From the NCBI GenBank assembly GCA_031283105.1, contig JAITCL010000035.1, positions 1 to 45,512 of the forward strand: DNA of 45,512 nucleotides. Reading direction: 5' to 3'. A model generated the notes under the pieces. The model searched no databases. It was not told where the DNA came from and saw only the letters and a program-made list of their open reading frames with translations. Shown here piece by piece: positions 1 to 8,464 of this stretch (its first letter is position 1; each line of letters opens with the position of its first letter). Source of the DNA: Treponema sp. (lineage in GTDB: Bacteria; Spirochaetota; Spirochaetia; Treponematales; Breznakiellaceae). Made by a program: the position numbers and the translations under genes.

Positions 1-1023
1 TTCCAACTGTCAGGAGAGGTAAGCGACGAGTCGGCCAAGGCCATAGGTAAAATGCTTGGAGCGGGTGCCATTGTTACAGGAACGCTCATCAATATTGGCG
101 ATTCATACCGCCTTACGCTCAAAGCGATAAATGTGGAAACCGCGACCGTTACGGCGTCTTATCCGGCGGATATTGCTAAAAACGAACGGGTACGGGCGTT
201 GTTGAATTCAGATAATGCAACCTCTGCTGCCGGAACTTTGAGTATAACCGTTATAAACAACACTGGTTCTGCCATTTCTAGTATTGGACTTTATCCTACG
301 GGCAGCAGAGATAATTTAGTATCCTTTAATGGAAAAGTAGATAACAAAGCTTCCAAAAAATTATCCTTACCGCCCACTGATTTAACAAAAAAATATATTA
401 TATTTGTTCTAAATACCGATGAGACCGCCTATATCAAAAATGATATATCAATTAAGCCTGATATGACCATCACCATTAATCAATCGGATAAAATTGAAAG
501 AACCGCTGCCGCGCCTGCTACATCTTCCTACAAAATCGGCGATACCGGTCCGGCAGGAGGAATTATTTTCTATGACAAGGGCAACAACACAGGTGGATGG
601 CGGTATCTTGAAGCAGCTCCACAAAGAACCGAGGCTAAAGTAATTTGGTCTCATGAACGTCGCGTCATAGATAGTGTAATAAATCAACGCGCTTTAGGCT
701 TGGGAAAACAAAACACACAAAAAATAATGGAAGTTTTTAATAACAGAGGAGGTGGTTTTGATACAGCTGCTCGAACCTGTGTTGATCTTACTATAAATGG
801 TTTTAATGATTGGTTTTTACCAAGTTTTGATGAACTAAATTGGATGTACGGTAACTTACATAAAAAAGGTATCGGTGAATTCAAAAATGAGCGCTATTCA
901 TATTATTGGAGTTCAACTCAGGAAAGTTCCTTATCAGCATTCACTATTGATTTTTCAAATGGGTATCAAACGCATTCGGAAATAATATATAGTTATTATG
1001 TCAGAGCTATTAGACAATTCTGA
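1..1023 (+). CDS. CsgG/FlgO-like secreted protein with C-terminal DUF1566/Lcl-type domain (5' partial)
   Basis: The frame is open from base 1, so the gene begins outside the window; the first internal ATG is at 52 but clear homologous-looking sequence precedes it. The first ~70 codons (GEVSDESAKAIGKMLGAG, IVTGTL, YRLTLKAINVET) resemble the nucleotide-binding-like fold of CsgG/FlgO/LpoB-type proteins seen in many treponemal secreted proteins. A middle segment (about codons 75-160) looks like a beta-rich domain. The C-terminal ~150 residues carry GDTGPAGGIIFYDKG, GWRYLEAAP, FNDWFLPSFDELNWMY and YYWSSTQ, which match the DUF1566/Lcl C-terminal domain. An extracytoplasmic role is inferred from the family. 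The ligand or function is unknown. Confidence 0.75.
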   Translation, partial: FQLSGEVSDESAKAIGKMLGAGAIVTGTLINIGDSYRLTLKAINVETATVTASYPADIAKNERVRALLNSDNATSAAGTLSITVINNTGSAISSIGLYPTGSRDNLVSFNGKVDNKASKKLSLPPTDLTKKYIIFVLNTDETAYIKNDISIKPDMTITINQSDKIERTAAAPATSSYKIGDTGPAGGIIFYDKGNNTGGWRYLEAAPQRTEAKVIWSHERRVIDSVINQRALGLGKQNTQKIMEVFNNRGGGFDTAARTCVDLTINGFNDWFLPSFDELNWMYGNLHKKGIGEFKNERYSYYWSSTQESSLSAFTIDFSNGYQTHSEIIYSYYVRAIRQF

Positions 1024-1091
1024 AAATTAATTTTATAATCCCAATAAGAGGGAATTTTATGAAAAAGACAAAGTTAATTAAGGAGGTTTGT

Positions 1092-1421
1092 ATGAAAAAA
1101 GCGTTTTTTGTCATTGTTGTTCTGTCAGTAGCCGTTCTTTGTATTGGCTGGACTGTACCAAAAGACCTTTATGTTGCACCTGACCCGGAAAACCCATTTG
1201 CCGGAACATGGAAGGCTATGGGTGGCATAAAAGCCATGCATATAATTCAAGGTATGGAGGGTATATGGTATGTAAACTCTTTAGGTTGGAAAAAATCCGC
1301 CGTTTATACGATTGAAAAGAAAGGTGATGAGTATGTAACCAGCAATAATTGGCGGATAAGTGTCAATGGAAATATCTTAACAGTCGAGAATATGACGTAC
1401 GAACGATTTATAAAAAAATAA
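1092..1421 (+). CDS. small secreted protein of unknown function
   Basis: 109 residues. I place the start at 1092 because an AAGGAGG ribosome binding site lies just upstream at 1080-1086; an in-frame ATG at 1059 would add 11 residues without a good site. The N-terminus is a signal peptide (KK, then a hydrophobic run to about residue 20). The remainder (FAGTWKAMGG, GIWYVNSLGW, YTIEKKGDEYVTSNNWRIS) reads as a small beta-barrel, lipocalin-like fold. I do not recognise a family. It follows the preceding gene by ~70 bases and is closed by a terminator. Confidence 0.6.
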   Translation: MKKAFFVIVVLSVAVLCIGWTVPKDLYVAPDPENPFAGTWKAMGGIKAMHIIQGMEGIWYVNSLGWKKSAVYTIEKKGDEYVTSNNWRISVNGNILTVENMTYERFIKK

Positions 1422-1451
1422 ATAACCGTTAAAACTTCCGGTATATTCTAC

Positions 1452-1478
1452 AGCCGTCCTTCGGGGCGGCTTTTTTTA
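1452..1478 (+). terminator. rho-independent terminator
   Basis: An 8-bp stem (1452-1459 with 1464-1471, one G.T pair) closes a TTCG tetraloop and is followed by seven T. It separates the small secreted gene from the type IV secretion cluster, so the latter probably has its own promoter or forms a separate unit. Confidence 0.9.
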
Positions 1479-1501
1479 TGTACATAGGTTAGGAGGCTTA
1501 T

Positions 1502-2350
1502 ATGAAAAAATTATTTGTTATGATGGTTCTGGTGATTGCAATAATCAGACAACCGGCTTACGCACAGTTGGCAGTTGCAGATGGAGTTGTGCATGGTTTA
1601 ATGTTAGATACTAAATTAGAGCAGGTTGTTCACTATGCTCAAACAGCTGCTCAGTGGGTAAAAGAAATCGAACACATGAGAGAGCAGGTAATACACATGG
1701 CGGAAATGACAGAACGGGCCATCCAGAACCTGGCCAGCGCCGATATTCATTCCTATAAGGATTTCATGGACTGGTATAACCGCCAGCTCTACCTCGAAAG
1801 AATGACCATCGACGCTTTCAAAAACGCCAATATCAATATCGGCAAGAAAAATTACAAATTCTCGGACGCGGAAGGTATCACTTCCGGCATTAAAGATACC
1901 TACATCGATTATTGGGATAAAGAATTTACCGAAGAACAACGCCGCGAAATGTGGCTCGGCCTCGGACTCACACCCGCCAATTACGCCTTCGTCCAGCCCC
2001 TCCGCGCCAAAGCCCACGACATTTACCGGCAAAACCTCTTCATTTCCGAAGTCCAAAATGAAGAATATAAAAAAGATATGCAAATAAACAAAAAATGGAC
2101 CGACAAAATGGACGCGGACAAAGATAAGGATTCTAAAGAGAAAATGGGCCAAAAAGAAATAGAAGAGGCTATTCTGGAAGTAGAGATAAATAACAACAGG
2201 GTTCTCAATAACATCGCCATGTACACGGCCCGCAGCCTGGAACTGGCCGCTACCGAAAAATATCTGGATGAAACGCCCGCGCTCGCCCCGCCCCTGTCAG
2301 AATGGAAACCAAACGGATTCAGACCACTTGATCCCCAGGTTAAACAATAA
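1502..2350 (+). CDS. VirB5/TrbJ-like type IV secretion protein
   Basis: 282 residues with a TAGGAGG site before the ATG and a clear signal peptide ending near AYAQ. The mature part is strongly alpha-helical and charged (QTAAQWVKEIEHMREQVIHM, then a second helical block near residues 180-245), which fits the periplasmic minor-pilin family VirB5/TrbJ. The assignment rests on this style plus position: it is directly followed by VirB6-, VirB8- and VirB9-like genes in the canonical order. In conjugation systems this protein decorates the pilus tip or helps pilus assembly. Sequence divergence means the family call is moderate. Confidence 0.65.
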   Translation: MKKLFVMMVLVIAIIRQPAYAQLAVADGVVHGLMLDTKLEQVVHYAQTAAQWVKEIEHMREQVIHMAEMTERAIQNLASADIHSYKDFMDWYNRQLYLERMTIDAFKNANINIGKKNYKFSDAEGITSGIKDTYIDYWDKEFTEEQRREMWLGLGLTPANYAFVQPLRAKAHDIYRQNLFISEVQNEEYKKDMQINKKWTDKMDADKDKDSKEKMGQKEIEEAILEVEINNNRVLNNIAMYTARSLELAATEKYLDETPALAPPLSEWKPNGFRPLDPQVKQ

Positions 2351-2361
2351 GGAGGCCCCCT

Positions 2362-3771
2362 ATGTGGAACTCTTTTGGCGACACTATCAATAACGCCTTC
2401 TACTTCGTCGTCGATAAAATTATCGACCTGCAGAATTTCTTCATCGGCCAGGCTAAAACTATCGGCTCCGTCGTCCTGCTCATCGCCATCCTGACAGCCG
2501 CCCTCAACTACGCGCTCACCGGTACCGGCCTTAAAGAAAATATTATCAAAATCGGCAAAGCCACCCTCTTCTTCCTCATCGTCATCTTCGCCTACCCCAG
2601 AATTATCAGCTTCATTACCTCATGGACATTTGATATGGCGGCGCAAAGCATCTATCCGTCCGTTAAAAGCTATTTTAATAACGTTACGGAAACAATAACC
2701 ACGGATATGACAACCCAGATTGATATTTCGTCACCTGATAACAGGGGCGGCAACAACACGTTCACGTTCACCAGACAATTGGTCAGCGAAATAACAAAAG
2801 ACCGTAATCATTTATTCAACAACATTTCCGAAACCCGCAATACCCCGCAAATGTCTTATACAACCGTCGCTCCGGCGGCCGTCATTCAAGTTATCTTGTT
2901 CATTGCCGGCGAGTGCATTGCTTTCGCCGATAAAAAAGAAAATATTATCTTCCCGGAATTCAGCCGCATACTCAAAGGCCTCCTGTGCGCCTTCTTCCTC
3001 ATGTTCACCGGCGTTTTCGCCCTGCTCGAATATATCGTTTGCTTCCTCGAATTTATGCTCGTCGCCTCCGTCGGCGTTATCCTCTTCCCTATGTCCATCT
3101 GGGAAGGCAGCAAATTTTTGTCAGAAAAATTTATAGGCGCCATCATCGGATTCTTTATGAAACTCCTGTTCTGCAATATCGCCATCTTCCTCATGCTCTA
3201 CGGTTTTATTTCACTGTTCTATATCCTCTCAGGCGATGGCAATACCTTCACCGGAAATGCTGACCAGATGATCTTTATCATTTTTACCTGCCTCCTGTTT
3301 TTCTTTATCTGTAAGAGCGCCCCCGGCATCGCGCAGTCATTGCTCTCGGGTACCCCCAGCCTCAGCGCCTCGGGCGCCATCGCCGCCGTAGGGGGCGCGG
3401 TCGCCGCCGCAGGAGCGGTCGCCAGTATGCCCGGAAATATGAGAAACGCCGCAAAAAGCGCCGCAGGTTCGGTCGTCGGAGGCGTTACAAAGGCGGGGGG
3501 CGTTCTTGCCGAAGCAAATTCAGCGGCAAAAGCCGCAGGACTAGACGGCGGTTCCCGCATGAATCAGGCCGGCGCCTTTATGAGCAGCCTCGGCAAAAAC
3601 GCCTCCCAAAACCTCGTGCGCAGCATCTACGGCGGTCAGAGCGGCGGCCAGTCTTTGGGTGAAATAAAAGAATCCAGACAACAAACGGGCGCACAGACCG
3701 GGCTAAAGCACATGGACAAAGTAAGAGGTTATAAGATAGACAGACCTGACCCAAATGCCAGCACAACATAA
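2362..3771 (+). CDS. VirB6/TrbL-like inner-membrane type IV secretion protein
   Basis: 469 residues with several hydrophobic helices: one near residues 30-50 (SVVLLIAILTAALNYALTG), one near 65-85, a cluster near 170-300, and a long Ala/Gly-rich, poorly hydrophobic C-terminal tail from about 325 onward. This arrangement, many TM helices then a low-complexity cytoplasmic tail, is typical of TrbL/VirB6, the polytopic channel component. The gene lies 11 bases after the VirB5-like gene, with GGAGG before the ATG, and its end overlaps the next gene by 17 bases, so it is translated as part of the operon. Confidence 0.75.
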   Translation: MWNSFGDTINNAFYFVVDKIIDLQNFFIGQAKTIGSVVLLIAILTAALNYALTGTGLKENIIKIGKATLFFLIVIFAYPRIISFITSWTFDMAAQSIYPSVKSYFNNVTETITTDMTTQIDISSPDNRGGNNTFTFTRQLVSEITKDRNHLFNNISETRNTPQMSYTTVAPAAVIQVILFIAGECIAFADKKENIIFPEFSRILKGLLCAFFLMFTGVFALLEYIVCFLEFMLVASVGVILFPMSIWEGSKFLSEKFIGAIIGFFMKLLFCNIAIFLMLYGFISLFYILSGDGNTFTGNADQMIFIIFTCLLFFFICKSAPGIAQSLLSGTPSLSASGAIAAVGGAVAAAGAVASMPGNMRNAAKSAAGSVVGGVTKAGGVLAEANSAAKAAGLDGGSRMNQAGAFMSSLGKNASQNLVRSIYGGQSGGQSLGEIKESRQQTGAQTGLKHMDKVRGYKIDRPDPNASTT

Positions 3772-4438
3772 AAAAACCAGCTATAAGCCCGTCCCTATTC
3801 CCAACCCCTTCCGGGATGACGGGGATAAAGCCTTCGCAGACCTCCTGGCGGATAAAATAAAGGAAAGTAACTGGTGGCGCCGCTCCGCCCTGGCCAACCT
3901 CTTCTTTTTCGCCGTTTCCCTGCTCCTCTTTTATTGCTCGGTCAACCAGCAGAAAACAGTCCCCATCCTGGTTAACGTCATGCCTTCAGGCGAAGCGGAA
4001 TACCTCGGCGAAGTGCGCCAGAACGGCGACTTTCAGGTTCCCGACGCAGCTATCCATTTCCAGGTACGCGCCTTCGTTTCCAACCTCCGTTCCGTCTCCA
4101 CTGATTACCAGGTGCTGTATAACAATATTGACGATTGTTTTAATATGGTTACGTCTAACTATTCCCCCATTATGAGGGATATGCTCATTAAAAATTCTCC
4201 CTTCGACCTGGTTGGAAAAATCAGGCGCACCGTTTCCATCGAAAGCGTCCTCAATATTACCGGAAGGTCATACCAGATCAACTGGGCTGAATCCGTTATA
4301 GAAACGTCGTCGTCCGGCCCCAAAAATGCCAAAATGCGCGCCGTCGTCACGGTGCGCCTCATTACGCCTACCGACGCCACCATTAAAAGAAACCCGTTGG
4401 GTATCTATATTGAAAATTTTGAGATGACGGAACTATGA
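3755..4438 (+). CDS. VirB8/TrbF-like type IV secretion protein
   Basis: 227 residues: a short cytoplasmic N-terminus with a Pro-rich NPFRDDGDKAFADL segment, one transmembrane helix at about 48-66 (LANLFFFAVSLLLFY), then a periplasmic domain with the alternating pattern of the VirB8/TrbF NTF2-like fold (EAEYLGEVRQ, IHFQVRAFVSNLR, INWAESVIET, AVVTVRLITP, NPLGIYIENFEMTEL). VirB8 nucleates the inner-membrane complex. The start overlaps the TrbL-like gene and the stop overlaps the next ATG (ATGA), consistent with translational coupling. Confidence 0.8.
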   Translation: MPAQHKKTSYKPVPIPNPFRDDGDKAFADLLADKIKESNWWRRSALANLFFFAVSLLLFYCSVNQQKTVPILVNVMPSGEAEYLGEVRQNGDFQVPDAAIHFQVRAFVSNLRSVSTDYQVLYNNIDDCFNMVTSNYSPIMRDMLIKNSPFDLVGKIRRTVSIESVLNITGRSYQINWAESVIETSSSGPKNAKMRAVVTVRLITPTDATIKRNPLGIYIENFEMTEL

Positions 4439-5385
4439 GAATTATAGTTTTAGTATTATGCTTTATTTTCCTCTCCTGCGCTTCAGTCGACGTTGAAAAA
4501 AATATCCGCGACGCAGGAGCCGGCCGCCAGGAAAACGGCGGCATGGAAAATCCGCTGGCGCAGATTATCCTCGAACCTGAAGTCGTCGTCGTGGAAAAAC
4601 CCGTCTTCGTTCCCGAAAAAGAAACACCGCCCGCGAAAACCCCGCCGGGAGTTTCCACCGTCCGGGAATCAAACAGCGCCGGCATCGTTAAACCCAGCGA
4701 GTATTCACATGCCGCGATGGTATACGACTATGACCCCGACTGGGTGTATGAAATCTACGCACAGCCCCTGCGCGTCTGTGATATTGCCCTCGAACCGGGT
4801 GAACGCGCCGTCGAACCCCCCTTTATATCCGACAGCGAACGCTGGATTCTCGGCGCCGGTGTCAGTTACGAAAAAGATGTGCCCGTCCAGCATATCTATG
4901 TCAAACCTTCAGAAACAGCCCTCACCGCGTCGCTCATCATCAACACCGACCGGCGCGTCTACCACGTCATCCTGCGCAGCTATGAAACCGTCCATATGCC
5001 CATGATCAGATGGCGCTACCGCTCCGGTTTCCCCAATAACTTTTTCTCTCCCCAGCGCCCTGCGGACTCCCCGGGTGCCCCCGCAGACGTTCAAAATACC
5101 CCCGGTATTGACCCCCGGTTCCTCTCCTTTAATTATCGTATAACGTACAGCCTTTTCAAAAAACCGGTTTGGCTGCCCGAACTGGCCTTTGATGACGGCA
5201 GTAAAACATATATCACCTTCCCGAATATGGTCCTTCAAAGGGAATTGCCGGCGGTCTTTGAAAACCGCCGCGATATTGTCAATTACCGCGTCAACGGAAA
5301 TGTGGTTATCATCGACAAGTTAATCGAAAGTATTACCGTTAAAATCCAGCGTATCGAAGTTACCATCGTAAAAAAAAGGAGATAA
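4435..5385 (+). CDS. VirB9/TrbG-like type IV secretion lipoprotein
   Basis: 316 residues with a lipoprotein signal (FIFLSC, Cys about residue 15). A Pro/Glu-rich spacer is followed by VirB9 features: HIYVKPSETALTASLIINTD and YHVILRSYE in the N-terminal domain, then KPVWLPELAFDDGSKTYI and FPNMVLQRELPAVF in the C-terminal domain, where other VirB9 proteins show W-P-x-x-x-F-D-D-G-x-K-T-Y-I. VirB9 forms the outer-membrane core with VirB7 and VirB10. No separate VirB7 is visible; the lipobox on this protein may replace it. It overlaps the previous gene by four bases. Confidence 0.85.
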   Translation: MRIIVLVLCFIFLSCASVDVEKNIRDAGAGRQENGGMENPLAQIILEPEVVVVEKPVFVPEKETPPAKTPPGVSTVRESNSAGIVKPSEYSHAAMVYDYDPDWVYEIYAQPLRVCDIALEPGERAVEPPFISDSERWILGAGVSYEKDVPVQHIYVKPSETALTASLIINTDRRVYHVILRSYETVHMPMIRWRYRSGFPNNFFSPQRPADSPGAPADVQNTPGIDPRFLSFNYRITYSLFKKPVWLPELAFDDGSKTYITFPNMVLQRELPAVFENRRDIVNYRVNGNVVIIDKLIESITVKIQRIEVTIVKKRR

Positions 5386-5386
5386 T

Positions 5387-5734
5387 ATGCGCGATGACGT
5401 GCCACCCGAAGAAGAACTGCCGGAAGAACAGCGGATAACGCCCCCTGAAGAAAACCCGCAGGAAGAGGAACCGCAGTTTGAAATGTCTCCCGATGAAGCA
5501 ACCGGCTTTGACGGCGGCCCGCAAACACCCGGATCATTCAACCGCAAAAGAGTCCTCATTGTCCTGTGCGCCTTTTTTGCCGTCGTTATCGGCGGAGGTT
5601 TGATAATCAATACCCTCAAAGCTCCCAAAAAAAAATCAGCCGTGGAGAACGAAATGTCAGCCGGCAAGGAATTTAACGCGAAATTTGTGCTTGTTGACGG
5701 CAAAATAGAATTCCGTTTTGAGGAGAAAAAATGA
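5387..5734 (+). CDS. VirB10/TrbI-like N-terminal stub
   Basis: 115 residues. It has an acidic, Pro/Glu-rich cytoplasmic N-terminus (PPEEELPEEQ, EENPQEEEPQ), one transmembrane helix at about 53-73 (RVLIVLCAFFAVVIGGGLI), and a short periplasmic tail ending in Lys. This is the layout of the first part of VirB10/TrbI, and the position directly after VirB9 is the expected one. The conserved ~200-residue periplasmic TrbI domain that builds the outer-membrane core is absent. The next gene starts at the stop codon (ATGA overlap), with its site GAGGAG inside this gene. It may be a naturally small protein or a remnant; the call depends mostly on context. Confidence 0.55.
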   Translation: MRDDVPPEEELPEEQRITPPEENPQEEEPQFEMSPDEATGFDGGPQTPGSFNRKRVLIVLCAFFAVVIGGGLIINTLKAPKKKSAVENEMSAGKEFNAKFVLVDGKIEFRFEEKK

Positions 5735-6585
5735 ACGGCTATGACGGTTCCTGGAACCCCGATTTTCCCCCGGTAATGCACTTTGTCGACCTTGATAACT
5801 GCCATGCAAAACCCTGGACAATTCTTGAAGAACATCCCGATTATGACTTGGCGAAAAATCACGAAGACCGTCTTGCCGCGCTAAGCCTTGTTCACAGCTT
5901 CCTTAATACGCAGGAAAACCATGCGCAGATGCAATTGCTTAAACAAAAGTATCCCGACGCGATTATTGTTCCGGTTCACGCTATTGAAGCAAAAGGTAAA
6001 AATAGAATACCCGGAGCGCTTGCGGAATATATCAGTAAATGTACGGATATAGAAATTAACGATAATATTATCCAAACTAATCGCGTCCATCATACCGGAA
6101 AAGACGAATGGCACCGCTTCGCTTTCAGACCTTCTTTTAATGGCGAAGTAAATGCCGGCAGGAATTATATTGTTGTGGACGATGTTTTTTCTAACGGAGG
6201 TTCTTTTAACGAGTTGCGGTTATTTATCGAAAAAAACGGTGGAAAGGTTGTACACGCTGTTGCCCTGTCTCTCGGCGGTCATGGTAATGAGATTTCTCCC
6301 AATCTGGAAATTATTAAAGAACTTGTTGACAAATACGGTACTGATACGTTATCATTATTTCTACAGGAGTTTAATCTTTATGGCGGTAATTACAAAGCCC
6401 TCACGAACCCGGAAGCCTTCGCTCTCAGACGGGCCCCGTCCCTTGACGAGGCAAGAAGTCGAATCCTTGCGGCAAGACAGGCGGGAAGATCATATCTGGT
6501 TTCAGGAAGCTCTCGAAAAAATGAATATCAAAACCCTCAAATAGACCCCGTCGAACTTCACCACCGGCGTAAATTCCGCTGGTAA
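5731..6585 (+). CDS. phosphoribosyltransferase-fold protein of a mobile element
   Basis: 284 residues. The motif YIVVDDVFSNGGS (about residues 146-158) is the PRPP-binding loop of type I phosphoribosyltransferases, with the two acidic residues followed by a small-residue turn. A proposed substrate base cannot be named. It is the last gene of the type IV secretion operon and overlaps the VirB10-like stub by four bases; PRTase genes do occur in mobile elements, where their role is unclear. The C-terminal ~35 residues (after ILAARQAG) read poorly, whereas the frame one base over continues as REDHIWFQEALEKMNIK and stops at 6544, so a frameshift near 6480 is likely. Confidence 0.7.
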   Translation: MNGYDGSWNPDFPPVMHFVDLDNCHAKPWTILEEHPDYDLAKNHEDRLAALSLVHSFLNTQENHAQMQLLKQKYPDAIIVPVHAIEAKGKNRIPGALAEYISKCTDIEINDNIIQTNRVHHTGKDEWHRFAFRPSFNGEVNAGRNYIVVDDVFSNGGSFNELRLFIEKNGGKVVHAVALSLGGHGNEISPNLEIIKELVDKYGTDTLSLFLQEFNLYGGNYKALTNPEAFALRRAPSLDEARSRILAARQAGRSYLVSGSSRKNEYQNPQIDPVELHHRRKFRW

Positions 6586-6689
6586 CATCGCATTATAAAA
6601 ACCACACCTTGTCCGCTCCGGCGGCGTTCTGTTTTTCCGCTTTCTTGGGCGTTGTATTGCGGGGATTGCACCCCCGCCGCCCCCGCGAT

Positions 6690-6721
6690 CTTGAGGGCAG
6701 TAGCCCTCAAGGTTTTGTTTT
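6690..6721 (+). terminator. terminator of the type IV secretion operon
   Basis: A perfect 9-bp stem (6690-6698 with 6703-6711) around the loop AGTA is followed by GTTTTGTTTTG. The T-rich side is on the + strand, so it stops the operon that ends with the phosphoribosyltransferase. It overlaps the 3' end of the convergent integrase gene. Confidence 0.8.
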
Positions 6722-7981
6722 GAAGAGGCGCCGGTCGAGTATCGAAAATACCTGTTTAGCTTTCTTTACCATCAGTTGTTTGCCCTGTTTGTCCCGATGA
6801 TTATACAGTTTTGCCACATTACCGGACACTTTGTGTCCCATAAAAAATTCCTCAATGTCATCTCCCAGCCCCTCGGCGTTCATCAGCGTCTTCCAGAAAT
6901 GCCGCCCGCTGTAAAAGGTTATATGCTCTCTTTCCAATTCTTCCCCGCCGGCTTTCAGCTGCCGGGCAAGTTCTTCATTCGCCCTGCAAAACGAGGCGGC
7001 AGTTGGATGATCAAACAACAGGGAATTATTTTTGTTTCTGGCCGCCCAGACTTCCAGTTTCCGGTATACAGTCTCATGCAGCGGAATCAAGCGTACGCCG
7101 CTCTGTGTTTTGCTCATCTTTATGTTGATAAACCGGCAGCCGCTTATTTTTTCTATGTCGTCCATCCTCAACCTTCTTATTTCGCTGTTTCTCATGCCGG
7201 TCGTGTAGATAAGCAAACACAAAAGATACGATTCTTCATCTTTCCACTTTCTGTTGAATACCTTCTGTACCCTTTCCAACTCGTAACAGCCGCGCATTTT
7301 TCTATCCTCCCGGTGTACCGGTATCCCGCGGATATGGTCGCCCGGGTTTTCCGGTATCATGCCTTTTCGGGCCAACTCCGAAAAAACCCGCTTTACCGCA
7401 CACAGGTTGCTATTGACCGTTTGAGGCTTTATCCCGCCGGCCAGCAGATGGTCCTGGAATTTATACAGCGTTACCGCTTTTATCTGGTCAAAAGACGCTA
7501 TCCTTTCTTGTCTGAGAAATGGAATAAATTTCTTTTTTATTACTACCGCATTTTCCATTTTACAGTTTTCGGAAAGATGCGAAAGAGCCGGATTTGCCTC
7601 ATAAAAGTTTTCCAATGTTGTAAACATCCGGCCGTCTTTTCTTGCCAAATACCGCTCTATCAAACAATCTTTGTTGTCACGGGCAAACTGTTCAGCCGCC
7701 TCCAGATTGTTGGTGTGAGTGTTAAATTTTGTAGGAAGTTTTCTCCCGTTATGAGAATACCGGACATAATACAAAAACCCATACTGTTTGCTCTCTCTCT
7801 TGACCAGATTAAAGCCTTTTCGTCGCTTGGGCCGCGTGTATTCAAAATCTATCTTTCTCATGGCTTTTATCGTATCAGGAAAATTGCTTATAATGTAAAA
7901 TCTCATGGAAGCTATGTCCTGTTGCTGCTGCCCCCTCACCTGCGCTATTGCTTCTGCCAACTCGCTCATGCCGCACCCCAT
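6707..7981 (-). CDS. tyrosine recombinase/integrase of a conjugative-type element
   Basis: 424 residues. The N-terminal part includes an arm-type domain (YGFLYYVRYSHNGRKLPTKF) and a SAM-like core-binding domain (about 135-230). The catalytic domain shows Arg I in YTTGMRNSEIRRLR, the beta-hairpin Lys in SKTQSGVRLIPL, box II as YSGRHFWKTL (a Tyr stands where the first His of HxxR usually is), then GHKVSGNVAKLYNH with the third histidine and the nucleophilic Tyr. All essential residues except the box II His appear intact, so it is probably active. Its start overlaps the excisionase-like gene by 16 bases. It would cut and rejoin element ends at att sites. Confidence 0.9.
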   Translation of the reverse strand: MGCGMSELAEAIAQVRGQQQQDIASMRFYIISNFPDTIKAMRKIDFEYTRPKRRKGFNLVKRESKQYGFLYYVRYSHNGRKLPTKFNTHTNNLEAAEQFARDNKDCLIERYLARKDGRMFTTLENFYEANPALSHLSENCKMENAVVIKKKFIPFLRQERIASFDQIKAVTLYKFQDHLLAGGIKPQTVNSNLCAVKRVFSELARKGMIPENPGDHIRGIPVHREDRKMRGCYELERVQKVFNRKWKDEESYLLCLLIYTTGMRNSEIRRLRMDDIEKISGCRFINIKMSKTQSGVRLIPLHETVYRKLEVWAARNKNNSLLFDHPTAASFCRANEELARQLKAGGEELEREHITFYSGRHFWKTLMNAEGLGDDIEEFFMGHKVSGNVAKLYNHRDKQGKQLMVKKAKQVFSILDRRLFKTKP

Positions 7982-8151
7982 TCCAGCTTTTTGAAATGCT
8001 TTATAAGAGCATCCATATTAAACTGCGGACGGCGGTTTACATACATACAGGGTAATTCTTTGGCCTGTGCCAGCTTTTTGACCGTGAACTCGCTTATGTT
8101 TAATATAAGCGACAGTTGTTCCGCATTCAGCAGAACCGTGTTTTTCTTCAT
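7966..8151 (-). CDS. excisionase-like small HTH protein (HTH_17 type)
   Basis: 61 residues with an AAGGAGG site upstream. LNAEQLSLILNISEFTVKKLAQAKELPCMYVNRRPQFNMDALIKHF is a winged-helix MerR-like fold of the excisionase/HTH_17 family: helix, turn, recognition helix, then a short beta wing. It overlaps the integrase start, the usual xis-int order, so it is probably a recombination directionality factor or a regulator of int. Confidence 0.8.
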   Translation of the reverse strand: MKKNTVLLNAEQLSLILNISEFTVKKLAQAKELPCMYVNRRPQFNMDALIKHFKKLEWGAA

Positions 8152-8199
8152 GGGTTTCCTCCTTGGTTATTCCCCTCCCAAAGACGTCCCTCCCGGTTA

Positions 8200-8454
8200 T
8201 TATGGTCTTTTTTTCAGCCCGGCCGCCTCCTTTTTTCCTTTTATTATTTTAAGCAGTAAAATGTACAATCGTGACAGGTTTCCGTCATCCCATCTGGCGG
8301 TAAGTTTTTCGAAATGTTCAATGAAATCTTCTTGGCTCATGTTAACCACCTTCTTGGCTTCTTTCTTCTCTACCCACAGACTTATCTGTTTGAAGCCGGC
8401 TTTGTACATTTTCTCCTTAAATCTTCTTTGCAGTTCCTTGTTCGTATACGCCAT
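8200..8454 (-). CDS. ribbon-helix-helix-type small regulator
   Basis: 84 residues. The N-terminus has a helical lead-in (NKELQRRFKEKMYKAG) followed by FKQISLWVEKKEAKK, which fits the beta-strand plus helix of small RHH DNA-binding proteins whose strand reads K-x-hydrophobic-x-W/V-V. A second helical part follows. It is the first gene of the xis-int unit and lies under a consensus promoter covered by two overlapping palindromes, so autoregulation is likely. RHH assignment is by pattern, not by a database search. Confidence 0.6.
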   Translation of the reverse strand: MAYTNKELQRRFKEKMYKAGFKQISLWVEKKEAKKVVNMSQEDFIEHFEKLTARWDDGNLSRLYILLLKIIKGKKEAAGLKKRP

Positions 8455-8464
8455 ATTGCCACCT

